Assembly (NCBI RefSeq): GCF_013375555.1
Contig: NZ_JABXWB010000005.1
Coordinates: 1,067,501 to 1,131,500 of the forward strand
Reading direction: 5' to 3'
DNA: 64,000 nucleotides
From: Sphingobium sp. EM0848
GTDB lineage: Bacteria; Pseudomonadota; Alphaproteobacteria; Sphingomonadales; Sphingomonadaceae
Position numbers and translations under genes: made by a program. Below the pieces are notes generated by a model. It did no database searches. It worked only from the letters and a program-made list of their open reading frames with translations, and was not told the origin of the DNA. Of this stretch, positions 45,981 to 54,869 are shown one piece after another. Numbering within the stretch: the first letter of the stretch is position 1; each line of letters opens with the position of its first letter.

Positions 45981-47123
45981 ATGCTGGACGTCAGCGAAAC
46001 GATTTCCAACCGTATCATAGACCATATCCGCAATGGCACCACCGATCTCGCCGACACCGATATGCTGGTTCCCATCGCGCATTTTTCCGATGAGGAGTAT
46101 GCGAAGCGGGAAATCGACGCCATCCGGCGCCAGTTCCTGGTCGCCGCGCATCATAGCGAATTGCCCGAACCCGGCACCTTCCTGACCCGCGATATTCTGG
46201 GCACGTCGCTGCTGATCGTCCGTCGGCAGGACGGTGCTGTCGCCGCCTGTCTCAACATGTGCCGGCACCGCGGCGGCAAGGTGGAACTGGCCGAAAAGGG
46301 CAAGAAGAAGTTCTTCGTCTGCTCCTATCATGGCTGGTCCTATGCGCAGGACGGGGCGCTTCGCGGCGTGCCATATGAAGATACGTTCGACAGCATCGAA
46401 AAATCCTGCCGCAGCCTGATTCCCGTTCGCTGCGAGGAGCGGCATGGTTTCATCTGGGTCAACCTCGATACCAACGGCACGGGCGATCTCCAAAGCTTTC
46501 TCGGCCCGCTTGCAGATGAGCACATGCCGTCCTTCGACATTCCGGGCACTGTCATCTTCCGTACCGAAACGATCGAACTGGGCGTCAACTGGAAGATTAT
46601 CCTGGACGGCGCGACGGATATTCTCCATCCTCAGTTCTTGCACGCCAATACTGTAGGAAAGCTGCTGAGTACTGCTATCTCCGCCTGGCAGAATCTGGGC
46701 CGGCATGGCATGTCCTATTCACCCCGGCGGCGTTTGCTCGATTGCGTGCGCAACGAACAACCCTTCAACCGCGACTGGCGCTATTTCGGCGCCAACATGT
46801 ATCTATGGCCCAATTCCATGGTATTGCCGACGCCCGACCATATCGAGAACTGGACTGTCTGGCCGCTGGCGGTCGACCGTTCGCTGATCCAGATCCGTTT
46901 CCTGGTGGATAAGGATCGTCTTGACGACACGGTCGCGAGCCGGATCAACCGGAGCTGGGAGATTTTGCGAGAAGCAGCACTGACCGAGGACTTTCCGATG
47001 GAAGAAACGATCCAGAGCAATGCCGGTTCTCATGGGAACGGCACCTTCATCTACGGCCGCAGTGAGATTTCCTGTCAGCAGTTGCATCGCGAAATGGCGC
47101 GGGAGCTGGCAGTCCCTTCATAG
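45981..47123 (+). CDS. Rieske non-haem iron oxygenase, alpha subunit (copy 2)
   Basis: 380 residues. Rieske ligands Cys94, His96, Cys114 and His117 are at the same numbers as in copy 1. Mononuclear iron site: Asp213, His216, His221 (DILHPQFLH). Similarity to copy 1 runs end to end (HIRNGTTDLADTD, HHSELPEPGTFLTRDI, YGRSEISCQQLHREMARELA), so the two arose by duplication and diverged. AGGAG precedes ATG 45981. No electron-transfer partner genes are adjacent. It may act on a different intermediate from copy 1 or on the product of the alcohol/aldehyde pair. Confidence 0.9.
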   Translation: MLDVSETISNRIIDHIRNGTTDLADTDMLVPIAHFSDEEYAKREIDAIRRQFLVAAHHSELPEPGTFLTRDILGTSLLIVRRQDGAVAACLNMCRHRGGKVELAEKGKKKFFVCSYHGWSYAQDGALRGVPYEDTFDSIEKSCRSLIPVRCEERHGFIWVNLDTNGTGDLQSFLGPLADEHMPSFDIPGTVIFRTETIELGVNWKIILDGATDILHPQFLHANTVGKLLSTAISAWQNLGRHGMSYSPRRRLLDCVRNEQPFNRDWRYFGANMYLWPNSMVLPTPDHIENWTVWPLAVDRSLIQIRFLVDKDRLDDTVASRINRSWEILREAALTEDFPMEETIQSNAGSHGNGTFIYGRSEISCQQLHREMARELAVPS

Positions 47124-47152
47124 GATGGGTATCCCGATGCGGATGGACGGGA

Positions 47153-47714
47153 ATGAAGGCGACGAGCAAGCGTTACCGCAAGGAGTTCAGGACGCAGGCG
47201 GCGGCGGAAGCGCTTAAGGTCGCCCCAGCTACCGGTCCGGCCAATGATATCGGCCCAATGGTGAGCCTGCAGCAATGGGAGAATGTCCAGTCCTACATCC
47301 GGTTGGGTCAGGACGAAGGCGCGACCCTGCTCACCGGCGGCGAAGGGCGCCCGGAACATCTCGATCGCGGCTGGTTTGCCCGACCCACGATCTTCGCAGG
47401 CGTCACCAACCAGATGCGGGTTGCACGCGAGGAGATATTCGGTCCGGTGCTGTGCGTGACCCCCTATCGTCATGAGGCTGAAGCCATCGCGATCGCCCGA
47501 CACTGATTACAGTCTGGCGGCCTGTATCCTATCATCCGATCTGGAACGGGTAAAGCGTGTCGCTGGACAGATCGAAGCCGGCCGCGTCGCCATTAATGCT
47601 GTGCCGCGTGAACCGCACGCGCCATTCGGCGGGTTCAAGCAATCGGGGATCGGCCGCGAGTTTGGTGCGTTCGGGCTCGACGCTTTCCCCGAACCGCGCA
47701 CAATCATCGCTTGA
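47153..47714 (+). pseudogene. 3' fragment of a second aldehyde dehydrogenase, frameshifted, fused behind a possible transposase start
   Basis: From about 47215 the C-terminal third of an ALDH is readable: GPANDIGPMVSLQQWENVQSYI, GWFARPTIFAGVTNQMRVAREEIFGPVLCV. A frameshift near 47497 separates it from DTDYSLAACILSSDLERVKRV ... PFGGFKQSGIGREFGAFGL. The catalytic domain is absent. The 24 codons before it (MKATSKRYRKEFRTQAAAEAL) look like the opening of an IS3-type OrfA, so an IS may have cut the gene. It has no function as it stands. Confidence 0.78.
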
Positions 47715-47821
47715 GTCGCGCATGGGTGGAGCAATGAGGTTCCCATTCAGGATATCGGCTGCGCCCACCGTGCCATGTGATAGGAGTTGATCGAACGCTG
47801 CTCGAGTCAAACCGCCACCGG

Positions 47822-48180
47822 TTAAACTGGCGGCGGTTGCATCTTTTCGAATTCAGGTGAGTGCGGCGCGATCAGTCCCGCCACGAAGTCTGGCTTCGAC
47901 ACATAGATTGCATAGCTGCTTTCGATTGCCGCTACCGCAGCACTGACACGCAAGGCCATGAATGTCGCTTTGTTCAGGAGCTAGGTTCGCGATCAACGAA
48001 GAGACGGATTTACCTTTGTCTGGTGCAAAGGTGGTGATGTAAATGAGTTTCGAGACCTTTGGGTCGTTGTCGGCTTCGGTGATGACTTCAGGCCGTAAGA
48101 ATGATCCACCGGCACGGCTATATTCCCACAGAGATGGGCCCTGCGATCCGGCTGCAGAGCCGAGTCTTTCATAACGACGG
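47822..48180 (-). pseudogene. Alpha/beta hydrolase remnant
   Basis: On the minus strand the nucleophile elbow can be read as GNIAVPVDHSYG in one frame and EVITEADNDPKVSKLIYITTFAPDKGKSVSSLI in the next. A late segment AIESSYAIYVSKPDFVAGLI follows, to a stop at 47822. These are parts of a small alpha/beta hydrolase (family GHS.GG.VITEAGNDPKV..LVYV.AFAPD.G.S). The G before HS is changed to D, the nucleophile region is frameshifted and the middle is deleted. Confidence 0.6.
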
Positions 48181-48365
48181 TCTCGAGCCGTCTACTGCAA
48201 TGGTTCGGATGGCGTCGCTTCATCTCTACGTGCGGCGGTCGGGACAGACCGCTGGCTAGGCCCCATGCCCGGCTCTGCCATGAGATTTGTCGGCAAGGGG
48301 ACGCATATCAAATTCTGCCGGTCAAAATCTTATCGCCGCCCATGCCGGTTGTTGTCATTGTGGCG

Positions 48366-49298
48366 TTAGCCGGACTGCGACAGGATTCCCCATCCGCTTT
48401 CTTGAGCGGTCGATAGAATGACCCGGCGCAGCAGCTGGACGATCTCTCGTTGTCCGATGGCGTCGGCGCGCTGGGAAGCGGTAGCGATCACTATTGGACG
48501 TACCAGCGCTGGATCACCGATCCGCCATGCTCGCAACGTGCCGGAGGCGAGTTCTGGCCGTACCGCAGATTCCGGGAGGATGGTGAGCGCGATTCCTTGC
48601 CGCGCTACGGCGATCATTGCATCCAGCGCATCAAATTCAAACATCAGATCAAGTGGTACGCCATGCGTCGCGACATGCTCGTCGACCATCTTGCGTAAAC
48701 CATGTTGCGGCGTTGGGAGTACGAGCGAATGCCCCGCCAGTGCGCGGATCGGCACTTCTGCTCTGGCCGGAAAGGGAATTGCATCACTGCCGCCGATGAT
48801 GGAGAGTGGTTCGCGCCCTACCAGTTCCGACTGGATCGATCCGCTCACTGGTTTGTGATAGAGAATGGCGGCATCGATCCGCCCGGTCTGGAGCCATTCC
48901 AGCAAGGTGCCGCTAAAGGCTTCGGCAATGCGCAGCTTTAGTGCCGGATAGTCAGCGCGCACGCATTGGGCGAGAGGGAGAGTCAGCAGCCGTCCGATGG
49001 TGGGAGAAAGGCCGATGGTTGCTTCGCCAGAAAGCCGCGTGCCGAAGCTGCGTATATATTTGCTTACCCGGTCGGCCTCATCCAGCAGGTGACGCGCCTC
49101 GACCAGGAGCGACTGGCCAGCTGGAGTCAGAAGCACGCCGCGGCCGGTGCGAACGAAAAGGGGGGTCCCGAATTCCTCCTCCAGCGCGCGCATCTGGCGA
49201 CTAAGCGCCGGTTGCGCCACGTGCACGACGCCGCTGGCTGCCGATACGCTGCCGCTCTCGGCGATCTGGCGGAAATGACGGAGCTGGCGCAGGTCCAT
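48366..49298 (-). CDS. LysR-family transcriptional regulator
   Basis: 310 residues. The N-terminal HTH is MDLRQLRHFRQIAESGSVSA then ASGVVHVAQPALSRQMRALEEEFG (1-44), followed by the LPLF-type LFVRTGRGVLLTPAG segment and a two-lobed effector domain. It is divergent from the acyl-CoA dehydrogenase gene across 124 bases, the usual LysR arrangement for control of the neighbouring operon. ATG 49298 fits the family start; the upstream frame is not supported. By analogy with RipR-like regulators of itaconate operons it may sense a pathway acid or CoA ester. Confidence 0.9.
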   Translation of the reverse strand: MDLRQLRHFRQIAESGSVSAASGVVHVAQPALSRQMRALEEEFGTPLFVRTGRGVLLTPAGQSLLVEARHLLDEADRVSKYIRSFGTRLSGEATIGLSPTIGRLLTLPLAQCVRADYPALKLRIAEAFSGTLLEWLQTGRIDAAILYHKPVSGSIQSELVGREPLSIIGGSDAIPFPARAEVPIRALAGHSLVLPTPQHGLRKMVDEHVATHGVPLDLMFEFDALDAMIAVARQGIALTILPESAVRPELASGTLRAWRIGDPALVRPIVIATASQRADAIGQREIVQLLRRVILSTAQESGWGILSQSG

Positions 49299-49422
49299 GC
49301 TCCCCCAATAGCAGCATGCCAACCTCACCGCCAGCCATGCCCAAGCGGCATAACTGATAGGCCCATCCGGGTTTTGACGCGGAATGCAGACAAAGTGATG
49401 ATGGATCAGTTTGACAGAGTTT

Positions 49423-50589
49423 ATGATTGTGATCGAGGTTCAGGAAAGCTTTCCGGAGATCCGCGATGCGGTTCGTCGTTTGTGCGCGAATTTCCCGGGG
49501 GAATATTGGCAGCGGCTGGATCGCGAACGCGCCTATCCGACGGAGTTCGTGCGGGCACTGACGGAGGCGGGCTTTCTCTCGGTGCTGATTCCCGAGGCTT
49601 ATGGCGGCTCGGGCCTTGGCCTTCAGGCGGCGACGGCGGTGCTGGAAGAAATCCATCGCTCGGGTTGCAACGGCGGTGCCTGCCATGCGCAGATGTACAC
49701 CATGGGCACCGTGCTCAAGCACGGCTCTGAAGCGCAGAAGCAGCAATATCTGCCCAAGGTCGCCTCAGGCGAGTTGCGCCTCCAGGCCTTCGGCGTCACC
49801 GAGCCCACGGCGGGCACCGACACCACCCGCATCCGTACTTTCGCCCGGCGCGAGGGCGACCATTATGTCGTGAGCGGTCAGAAGATATGGATCAGCCGCG
49901 CTGAACATAGTGACCTCATGGTTCTCTTGTGCCGTACCACCCCACGTGAGGAATGCGCCAAATCTTCCGATGGCATGAGTGTGCTGCTGGTCGACATGCG
50001 CGAGGCGGTGGGCAATGGCCTCACCATCCGGCCGATCCGCACCATGCTGAACCATGCCACGACCGAGCTTTTCTTCGACGACCTCAAGGTCCCCGCCGGG
50101 AACCTGATCGGCGAAGAGGGCAAGGGTTTCCGCTACATTCTGTCGGGTATGAATGCCGAGCGCATCCTGATTGCGTCGGAATGCATCGGCGACGGGCGCT
50201 TCTTCATCGACAAGGCCAGCGCCTATGCCAAGGAACGCTCCGTCTTCGGTCGCCCCATCGGCGAGAATCAGGGCATCCAGTTCCCCATCGCCCGCGCCTA
50301 TGTGCAGTTGTCGGCGGCGGCCGAGATGGTCGACAAGGCCGCCCGTCTGTTTGACGAGGGTAATGGCGGCGGCACGGAGGCCAACATGGCCAAGATGCTG
50401 GCGTCGGAGGCAAGCTGGTATGCCGCCGACATGTGCGTCCAGACCCATGGTGGCTTCGGTTTCGCAGAGGAATATGATGTGGAACGCAAGTTCCGCGAGA
50501 CACGTCTCTATCAGGTCGCACCGATCAGCACCAACCTCATCCTCAGCCACGTCGCGACCCACATGCTGGGGCTTCCCAAAAGCTTCTGA
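49423..50589 (+). CDS. Acyl-CoA dehydrogenase
   Basis: 388 residues, a FAD flavoenzyme giving the 2-enoyl-CoA. Motifs: FLSVLIPEAYGGSGLGLQ, FAD segment LQAFGVTEPTAGTDTTRI (about 125-142), WISRAEHSDLMVLLCRT, and the C-terminal QTHGGFGFAEEYDVERKFRETRLYQVAPISTNL, in which the family catalytic region lies. Electrons pass to ETF; a chimeric ETF gene closes this operon. The start is not sharply defined: ATG 49423 is used, with TTG 49411 upstream as an alternative. The stop overlaps the next start (TGATG). Confidence 0.9.
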   Translation: MIVIEVQESFPEIRDAVRRLCANFPGEYWQRLDRERAYPTEFVRALTEAGFLSVLIPEAYGGSGLGLQAATAVLEEIHRSGCNGGACHAQMYTMGTVLKHGSEAQKQQYLPKVASGELRLQAFGVTEPTAGTDTTRIRTFARREGDHYVVSGQKIWISRAEHSDLMVLLCRTTPREECAKSSDGMSVLLVDMREAVGNGLTIRPIRTMLNHATTELFFDDLKVPAGNLIGEEGKGFRYILSGMNAERILIASECIGDGRFFIDKASAYAKERSVFGRPIGENQGIQFPIARAYVQLSAAAEMVDKAARLFDEGNGGGTEANMAKMLASEASWYAADMCVQTHGGFGFAEEYDVERKFRETRLYQVAPISTNLILSHVATHMLGLPKSF

Positions 50590-51707
50590 TGGGCGCGCTG
50601 GACGGAATCCTCGTGGTCGCGCTGGAGCAGGCGGTCGCCGCACCGCTCTGCTCACAGCGGCTCGCCGATGCGGGAGCGCGCGTCATCAAGGTGGAGCGGG
50701 CGGAAGGCGACTTTGCCCGGGGCTATGACCGCGCCGTCCATGGCGAGAGCAGCTATTTCGTCTGGCTTAACCATGGCAAGGAATCGGTCGTTCTCGACAT
50801 CAAGCGGGAAAGCGACGCGGCACTGCTGGACAAGATGATCGCGCAGGCGGATGTGTTCGTGCAGAATCTCGCCCCCGGCGCGGCGGAACGGGCGGGGTTT
50901 GGCTCCGCAACGTTGCGGGCGCGCCATCCGCGCCTCATCACCTGCGACATATCGGGCTATGGTGAGGATGGGCCATTGCGCGATCGCAAGGCCTATGACC
51001 TGCTGATCCAGTGTGAGACGGGGCTTGCCGCTATCACCGGAACGCCGGATGCGCCGGGCCGGGCGGGCGTCTCCGTCGCCGACATCGCCTGCGGCATGAA
51101 CGCCCATGCCGCGATTCTCGAAGCGTTGGTCGAACGGGCGTACACGGGCGAGGGGAGGGCCATTGCCGTATCGCTCTTCGACTCGTTGGCCGAATGGATG
51201 GCGGTGCCCTTGCTCCACCATGACTATGCGGGGCGGGCGCCGGGACGGGTGGGGCTGAGCCATCCTTCCATCGCGCCTTATGGCGCAGTTTCCTGCCGGG
51301 ATGGCCGTCCGGTCGTCATCTCGATCCAGAGCGAGCGGGAATGGCGCATCTTCTGCCGTGACGTGATCGAACGGCCCGAGCTGGCGAACATGCCGGATTA
51401 TTCGGACAATAGCCGCCGAGTCGCCAACCGGGTCGCGCTGGACGCGATCGTCGCGGACATTTTCGCCACGCTGGACCCTGACGAACTGATCGAACGGCTG
51501 GAGTCGGCGGCGATTGCCTTCGGATCGGTCAATGAGGTTGCGAACCTGTCCCGACACCCGGCGCTGCGGCGCCAGCAGATCGAGACGCCGTCCGGTCCAG
51601 CGGAAATTCCCGCTTCTCCCATGCGGTGGACCGGGCAAGGGTTGCGCAACGGCACCGTGCCCGGCATCGGAAGCCACACAGACGCCATCAACAAGGAGTT
51701 CGCATGA
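50589..51707 (+). CDS. Class III CoA transferase (CaiB/BaiF family), second copy
   Basis: 372 residues. Motifs: LVVALEQAVAAPLCSQRLADAGARVIKVE at the N-terminus, NHGKESVVLDIKRESDAALLDKMIAQADVFVQNLAPGAAER, TCDISGYGEDGPLRDRKAYDLLIQ with the catalytic Asp expected at KAYDLL (about 140). It is distinct from the copy at 41026, and shorter. It overlaps both neighbours by one to four bases, so the five-gene unit is translated as a block. By position it would charge the acid substrate of this module with CoA, as Ict does in itaconate operons. Confidence 0.88.
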   Translation: MGALDGILVVALEQAVAAPLCSQRLADAGARVIKVERAEGDFARGYDRAVHGESSYFVWLNHGKESVVLDIKRESDAALLDKMIAQADVFVQNLAPGAAERAGFGSATLRARHPRLITCDISGYGEDGPLRDRKAYDLLIQCETGLAAITGTPDAPGRAGVSVADIACGMNAHAAILEALVERAYTGEGRAIAVSLFDSLAEWMAVPLLHHDYAGRAPGRVGLSHPSIAPYGAVSCRDGRPVVISIQSEREWRIFCRDVIERPELANMPDYSDNSRRVANRVALDAIVADIFATLDPDELIERLESAAIAFGSVNEVANLSRHPALRRQQIETPSGPAEIPASPMRWTGQGLRNGTVPGIGSHTDAINKEFA

Positions 51708-52546
51708 GCGATCCACAATCCTATGTCGGCCGCCAGGAAGTCCTGCGCGACTGGTCCGACAGCGACCGTTTCACCCGGCTTTCCGCCATGCTGGATCATG
51801 AAACGCCGCCTTGGCAGTCATCCGTGCTGCCGCCGCTCGGCCACTGGCTCTGCTTCCTGCCGTCGGAACGCCAGTCCGCCATGGGGCATGACGGCCATCC
51901 CAAGCGGAATGACGATGGTCTGCTTCCCAATGTCGACCTGCCCCGGCGCATGTGGGCGGGAAGCCGTGTGCAGTTCCTGGGCGACATTCCGCTGGATAGC
52001 CCCATCATCCGGACCTCTACCCTGACCGCCGCCACGCCCAAGAGTGGTCGGTCCGGCAATATGCTGTTCGTGACCGTGCGGCACGAAGTCGCGGTCGAGG
52101 GCAGGGAAGCCGCTATCGTGGAGGAACAGGACATTGTCTACCGCGAAGCAGCGCCCGTAGGTGCACCCTTTGCGCGTGCCGCCGTCGATCCCGGCGAGGA
52201 AGACCCCGTCATCCGGACGCTTACGCCTGATCCGGTGCTGCTGTTCCGCTATTCGGCGCTGACCTTCAACGCGCATCGCATCCATTATGATCGCGACTAT
52301 ACGCGCGACGAGGAAGGCTATCCGGGTCTGGTGGTGCAGGGGCCGCTGCTTGCGACGCTGATGCTCGACCATTTCCTGCGGGAAGAAAAAGCGCGGATAG
52401 GTTCCTTCAGCTTCCGGGCCGCGTCGCCTTCCTTCGACGGCGAGCCCATCCGGCTGGGCTTCCGACGTGAGGGCAATGAAGCCGCGTTGCGCGTGGTCGG
52501 CCCGGCGGGCGTGGCCATGACGGGCTCTGTGGAGATTGCTGCGTGA
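51704..52546 (+). CDS. MaoC-like / mesaconyl-C4-CoA hydratase-type dehydratase
   Basis: 280 residues with two hot-dog domains (FAS1-type N-terminal dehydratase plus C-terminal MaoC half). LPPLGHWLCFLP and HDGHPKRNDDGLLPNVDLPRRMWAGSRVQFL are the family N-terminal motifs. The catalytic segment is FRYSALTFNAHRIHYDRDY (Asn-Ala-His-x-Ile-His, about 190-205). It hydrates an enoyl-CoA such as itaconyl- or mesaconyl-CoA type compounds. AAGGAG precedes the ATG, which overlaps the previous stop. Confidence 0.88.
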   Translation: MSDPQSYVGRQEVLRDWSDSDRFTRLSAMLDHETPPWQSSVLPPLGHWLCFLPSERQSAMGHDGHPKRNDDGLLPNVDLPRRMWAGSRVQFLGDIPLDSPIIRTSTLTAATPKSGRSGNMLFVTVRHEVAVEGREAAIVEEQDIVYREAAPVGAPFARAAVDPGEEDPVIRTLTPDPVLLFRYSALTFNAHRIHYDRDYTRDEEGYPGLVVQGPLLATLMLDHFLREEKARIGSFSFRAASPSFDGEPIRLGFRREGNEAALRVVGPAGVAMTGSVEIAA

Positions 52547-53418
52547 ATCCCGGCTGGCGCTCGCTGCTGTTCGCGCCCGCCGACGATCAGGTCCGGCTGG
52601 CCAAGGTCGCGAGCCGTGGAGCCGACGCGGTCATTCTGGATCTGGAGGATGCCGTACCCCCGGCGCGCAAGGCCGCCGCGCTCGCTGGCCTGCCTGAAAC
52701 CGCGGCCGGACTGGCGGCGCAGGGTTGTGCGGTGGTGGTGCGGATCAATGCGGGCTGGCGCGCCGTGATGGCTGAATTGCCCGTCGTCGTGCAACCTGAT
52801 GTCGCCGCGATCATGGTGCCCAAGGTCGAAAGTGCGGAGCGTCTGGCTGTGCTGGCGGAGATGATCGTCGAACTCGCGGAGGAGGCGAGCATGTCCGCCC
52901 CGCCGGGGATCATCGCGCTGCTCGAAAGCCCGGCAGGCATTGCCGAAGCAGACCGGATCGCCGCCGTTCGGGGCGTGGCCGGGCTGGCTCTGGGCACGGA
53001 GGATTTCTCCCTCGCCCTGGGCGTGCCCCCGACGCGGGAGGCACTGGAACTGCCCTGCCGTCTGATCGCACTGGCGGCGGCGCGGCATGGTTTGATGGCA
53101 TTGGGCCTGCCTGTCTCCATTGCCACGGTTGAGGATGGCAAAGTCTGGGCGGAAGGCGTGCGTTCTGCCCGTGCCACGGGAATGACAGGGGCGCTCTGTA
53201 TCCATCCCCGCCAGATCGAGCCGGTGAACACCGGCTTCGCGCCGTCCAGCGCCGAGATCGAAACCGCAAGGCGCGTTCTGGACGCGTGGGAAAGCGCGAA
53301 TGGCGCCGGTGTCATCATGCTCGACGGCAAGATGATCGACAGGCCGGTGATATTGGCGGCCGAGCGCCTGATCGCCCGCGCCGTGAAAGGCAAGAGGGAA
53401 AGATCCTTGTGCCCGTGA
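52543..53418 (+). CDS. CitE/HpcH-family beta-hydroxyacyl-CoA lyase
   Basis: 291 residues, an aldolase-type TIM barrel related to citramalyl-CoA and malyl-CoA lyases. Motifs: [72 protein letters not shown] with the metal Glu, and [13 protein letters not shown] with the metal Asp. The start is GTG 52543, overlapping the previous stop. The last residues ([10 protein letters not shown]) are not family sequence. The gene's natural end is replaced at about 53400 by sequence from the etfB start, so its tail is a product of the same rearrangement. Confidence 0.88.
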   Translation: MNPGWRSLLFAPADDQVRLAKVASRGADAVILDLEDAVPPARKAAALAGLPETAAGLAAQGCAVVVRINAGWRAVMAELPVVVQPDVAAIMVPKVESAERLAVLAEMIVELAEEASMSAPPGIIALLESPAGIAEADRIAAVRGVAGLALGTEDFSLALGVPPTREALELPCRLIALAAARHGLMALGLPVSIATVEDGKVWAEGVRSARATGMTGALCIHPRQIEPVNTGFAPSSAEIETARRVLDAWESANGAGVIMLDGKMIDRPVILAAERLIARAVKGKRERSLCP

Positions 53419-54503
53419 AGCGGGTGATTGACTATAATGTGAAGCCGCGCGTGAAGGCGGATGGGACGGGCGTTGATCTGGCGAACGTCAAGATGAGCAT
53501 GAACCCGTTCGACGAGATCGCGATCGAGGAAGCCATTCGGCTGAAGGAAAAGGGCGTGGCGACCGAGGTCGTGGCGGTGTCGATCGGCGTTGCGAAGGCG
53601 CAGGAAACGCTGCGCACGGCGCTGGCCATGGGTGCGGATCAGGCGATCCTGATCCAGACCGATGACGAGGTCGAACCGCTGGGCGTGGCCAAGCTGCTCG
53701 CCAAGGTGCAGGAAGAGGAAGGCGCTGGCCTGATCATCCTGGGCAAGCAGGCGATTGACGATGACAGCAACCAGACCGGCCAGATGCTGGCGGCTCTGCT
53801 GAACCTGCCGCAGGGCACCTTCGCCTCCAAGGTCGAGGTCGAGGGCGACAAGGTCAGCGTGACCCGCGAAGTCGACGGTGGTCTGGAAACGGTGAAGCTG
53901 AACGTTCCGGCGATCATCACCACCGACCTGCGCCTCAATGAACCGCGCTATGCCTCGCTGCCCAACATCATGAAGGCGAAGTCGAAGCCGCTCGCGACCA
54001 AGGCGCCCGCCGATTACGGCGTCGACATTTCGCCGCGTCTGGAAACGCTCAAGGTCACCGAACCCGCCAAGCGTTCGACCGGCGACAAGGGGCTGTCGAG
54101 CTTCGTCGGCGCCGAAATCGCCAAGCAGGAGCGTCCGGAACTGACCTCGGCCAAGATCATCGTGTCGGGCGGCCGTGCGCTGAAGGACGGGGAGACGTTC
54201 GAGCAGGTCATCTTCCCGCTGGCGGACAAGCTGGGCGTGGCGGTCGGTGCTTCGCGCGCGGCGGTCGACGCGGGCTATGTGCCCAACGACTATCAGGTCG
54301 GCCAGACCGGCAAGATCGTGGCGCCGGAAGTCTATATCGCGGTCGGCATCTCGGGCGCGATCCAGCATCTGGCGGGCATGAAGGACAGCAAGACCATCAT
54401 CGCCATCAACAAGGATGAGGATGCCCCGATCTTCCAGGTCGCGGACATCGGCCTCGTCGGCGATCTCTTCAAGGTCGTGCCGGAACTCGCGGCTAAGTTG
54501 TGA
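53409..54503 (+). CDS. Chimeric electron-transfer flavoprotein: EtfB body fused to EtfA FAD domain
   Basis: 364 residues from GTG 53409. Residues 1-223 are EtfB without its extreme C-terminus ([77 protein letters not shown]). From about 225 the frame continues as the C-terminal FAD domain of EtfA ([75 protein letters not shown]). EtfA domain I (about 170 residues) and the EtfB tail are absent. The family ATG is missing: codon 2 onward (KILVPVK) is joined to the lyase gene. GAGGGA lies upstream of the GTG. It could be a two-domain ETF or a deletion relic. Confidence 0.85.
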   Translation: MPVKRVIDYNVKPRVKADGTGVDLANVKMSMNPFDEIAIEEAIRLKEKGVATEVVAVSIGVAKAQETLRTALAMGADQAILIQTDDEVEPLGVAKLLAKVQEEEGAGLIILGKQAIDDDSNQTGQMLAALLNLPQGTFASKVEVEGDKVSVTREVDGGLETVKLNVPAIITTDLRLNEPRYASLPNIMKAKSKPLATKAPADYGVDISPRLETLKVTEPAKRSTGDKGLSSFVGAEIAKQERPELTSAKIIVSGGRALKDGETFEQVIFPLADKLGVAVGASRAAVDAGYVPNDYQVGQTGKIVAPEVYIAVGISGAIQHLAGMKDSKTIIAINKDEDAPIFQVADIGLVGDLFKVVPELAAKL

Positions 54504-54869
54504 ATACTGTCTGATCGCACGTCATAATTGCACACGAGGTTGGCAAAAATGGGGGCAGGGCAAGTGTCATTCTGCCCTCCATGTTAATATTGTTGCTACT
54601 GCGTATCGGACTTGATGAAGACCAGAAGGACGTCCTGCTGGGTTGGCAGCAGGATATGATCGAGCGGGCGTCGAAGGAAAGGACGTGTCGTTCGAGGCTG
54701 ATGCCGATAAGGCCAGCGCGCATCTGGAAGGGACTGCTGAAGGAAGTGGTGCCACGCCTCGCTACGGAAACGAAGAAGCCGCGCCAGATTCCGGTAGGAT
54801 TAAAGCAGGCGGGATGAAGCAGATCGATACGACCGGGCAATGATCTTTTCGTGATGCTATAAGGACGGG
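54504..54869. other. Intergenic stretch; possible hairpin terminator
   Basis: No convincing gene. GGGCAG near 54556 pairs with CTGCCC near 54573, which could end the ETF transcript, but no T run follows. Short frames here (about 60-78 codons) have no family motif. The AAGGA before the adaptor gene is at 54861. Confidence 0.4.

Noticed and set aside
47507..47810. Minus-strand frames opposite the ALDH remnant as a separate gene
   Set aside because: They share sequence with the readable ALDH C-terminus on the plus strand and have no motif of their own.
52587..54368. A 593-codon minus-strand frame opposite the lyase and ETF genes
   Set aside because: The plus strand carries clear CitE and ETF motifs; the minus frame has none and spans two unrelated genes.
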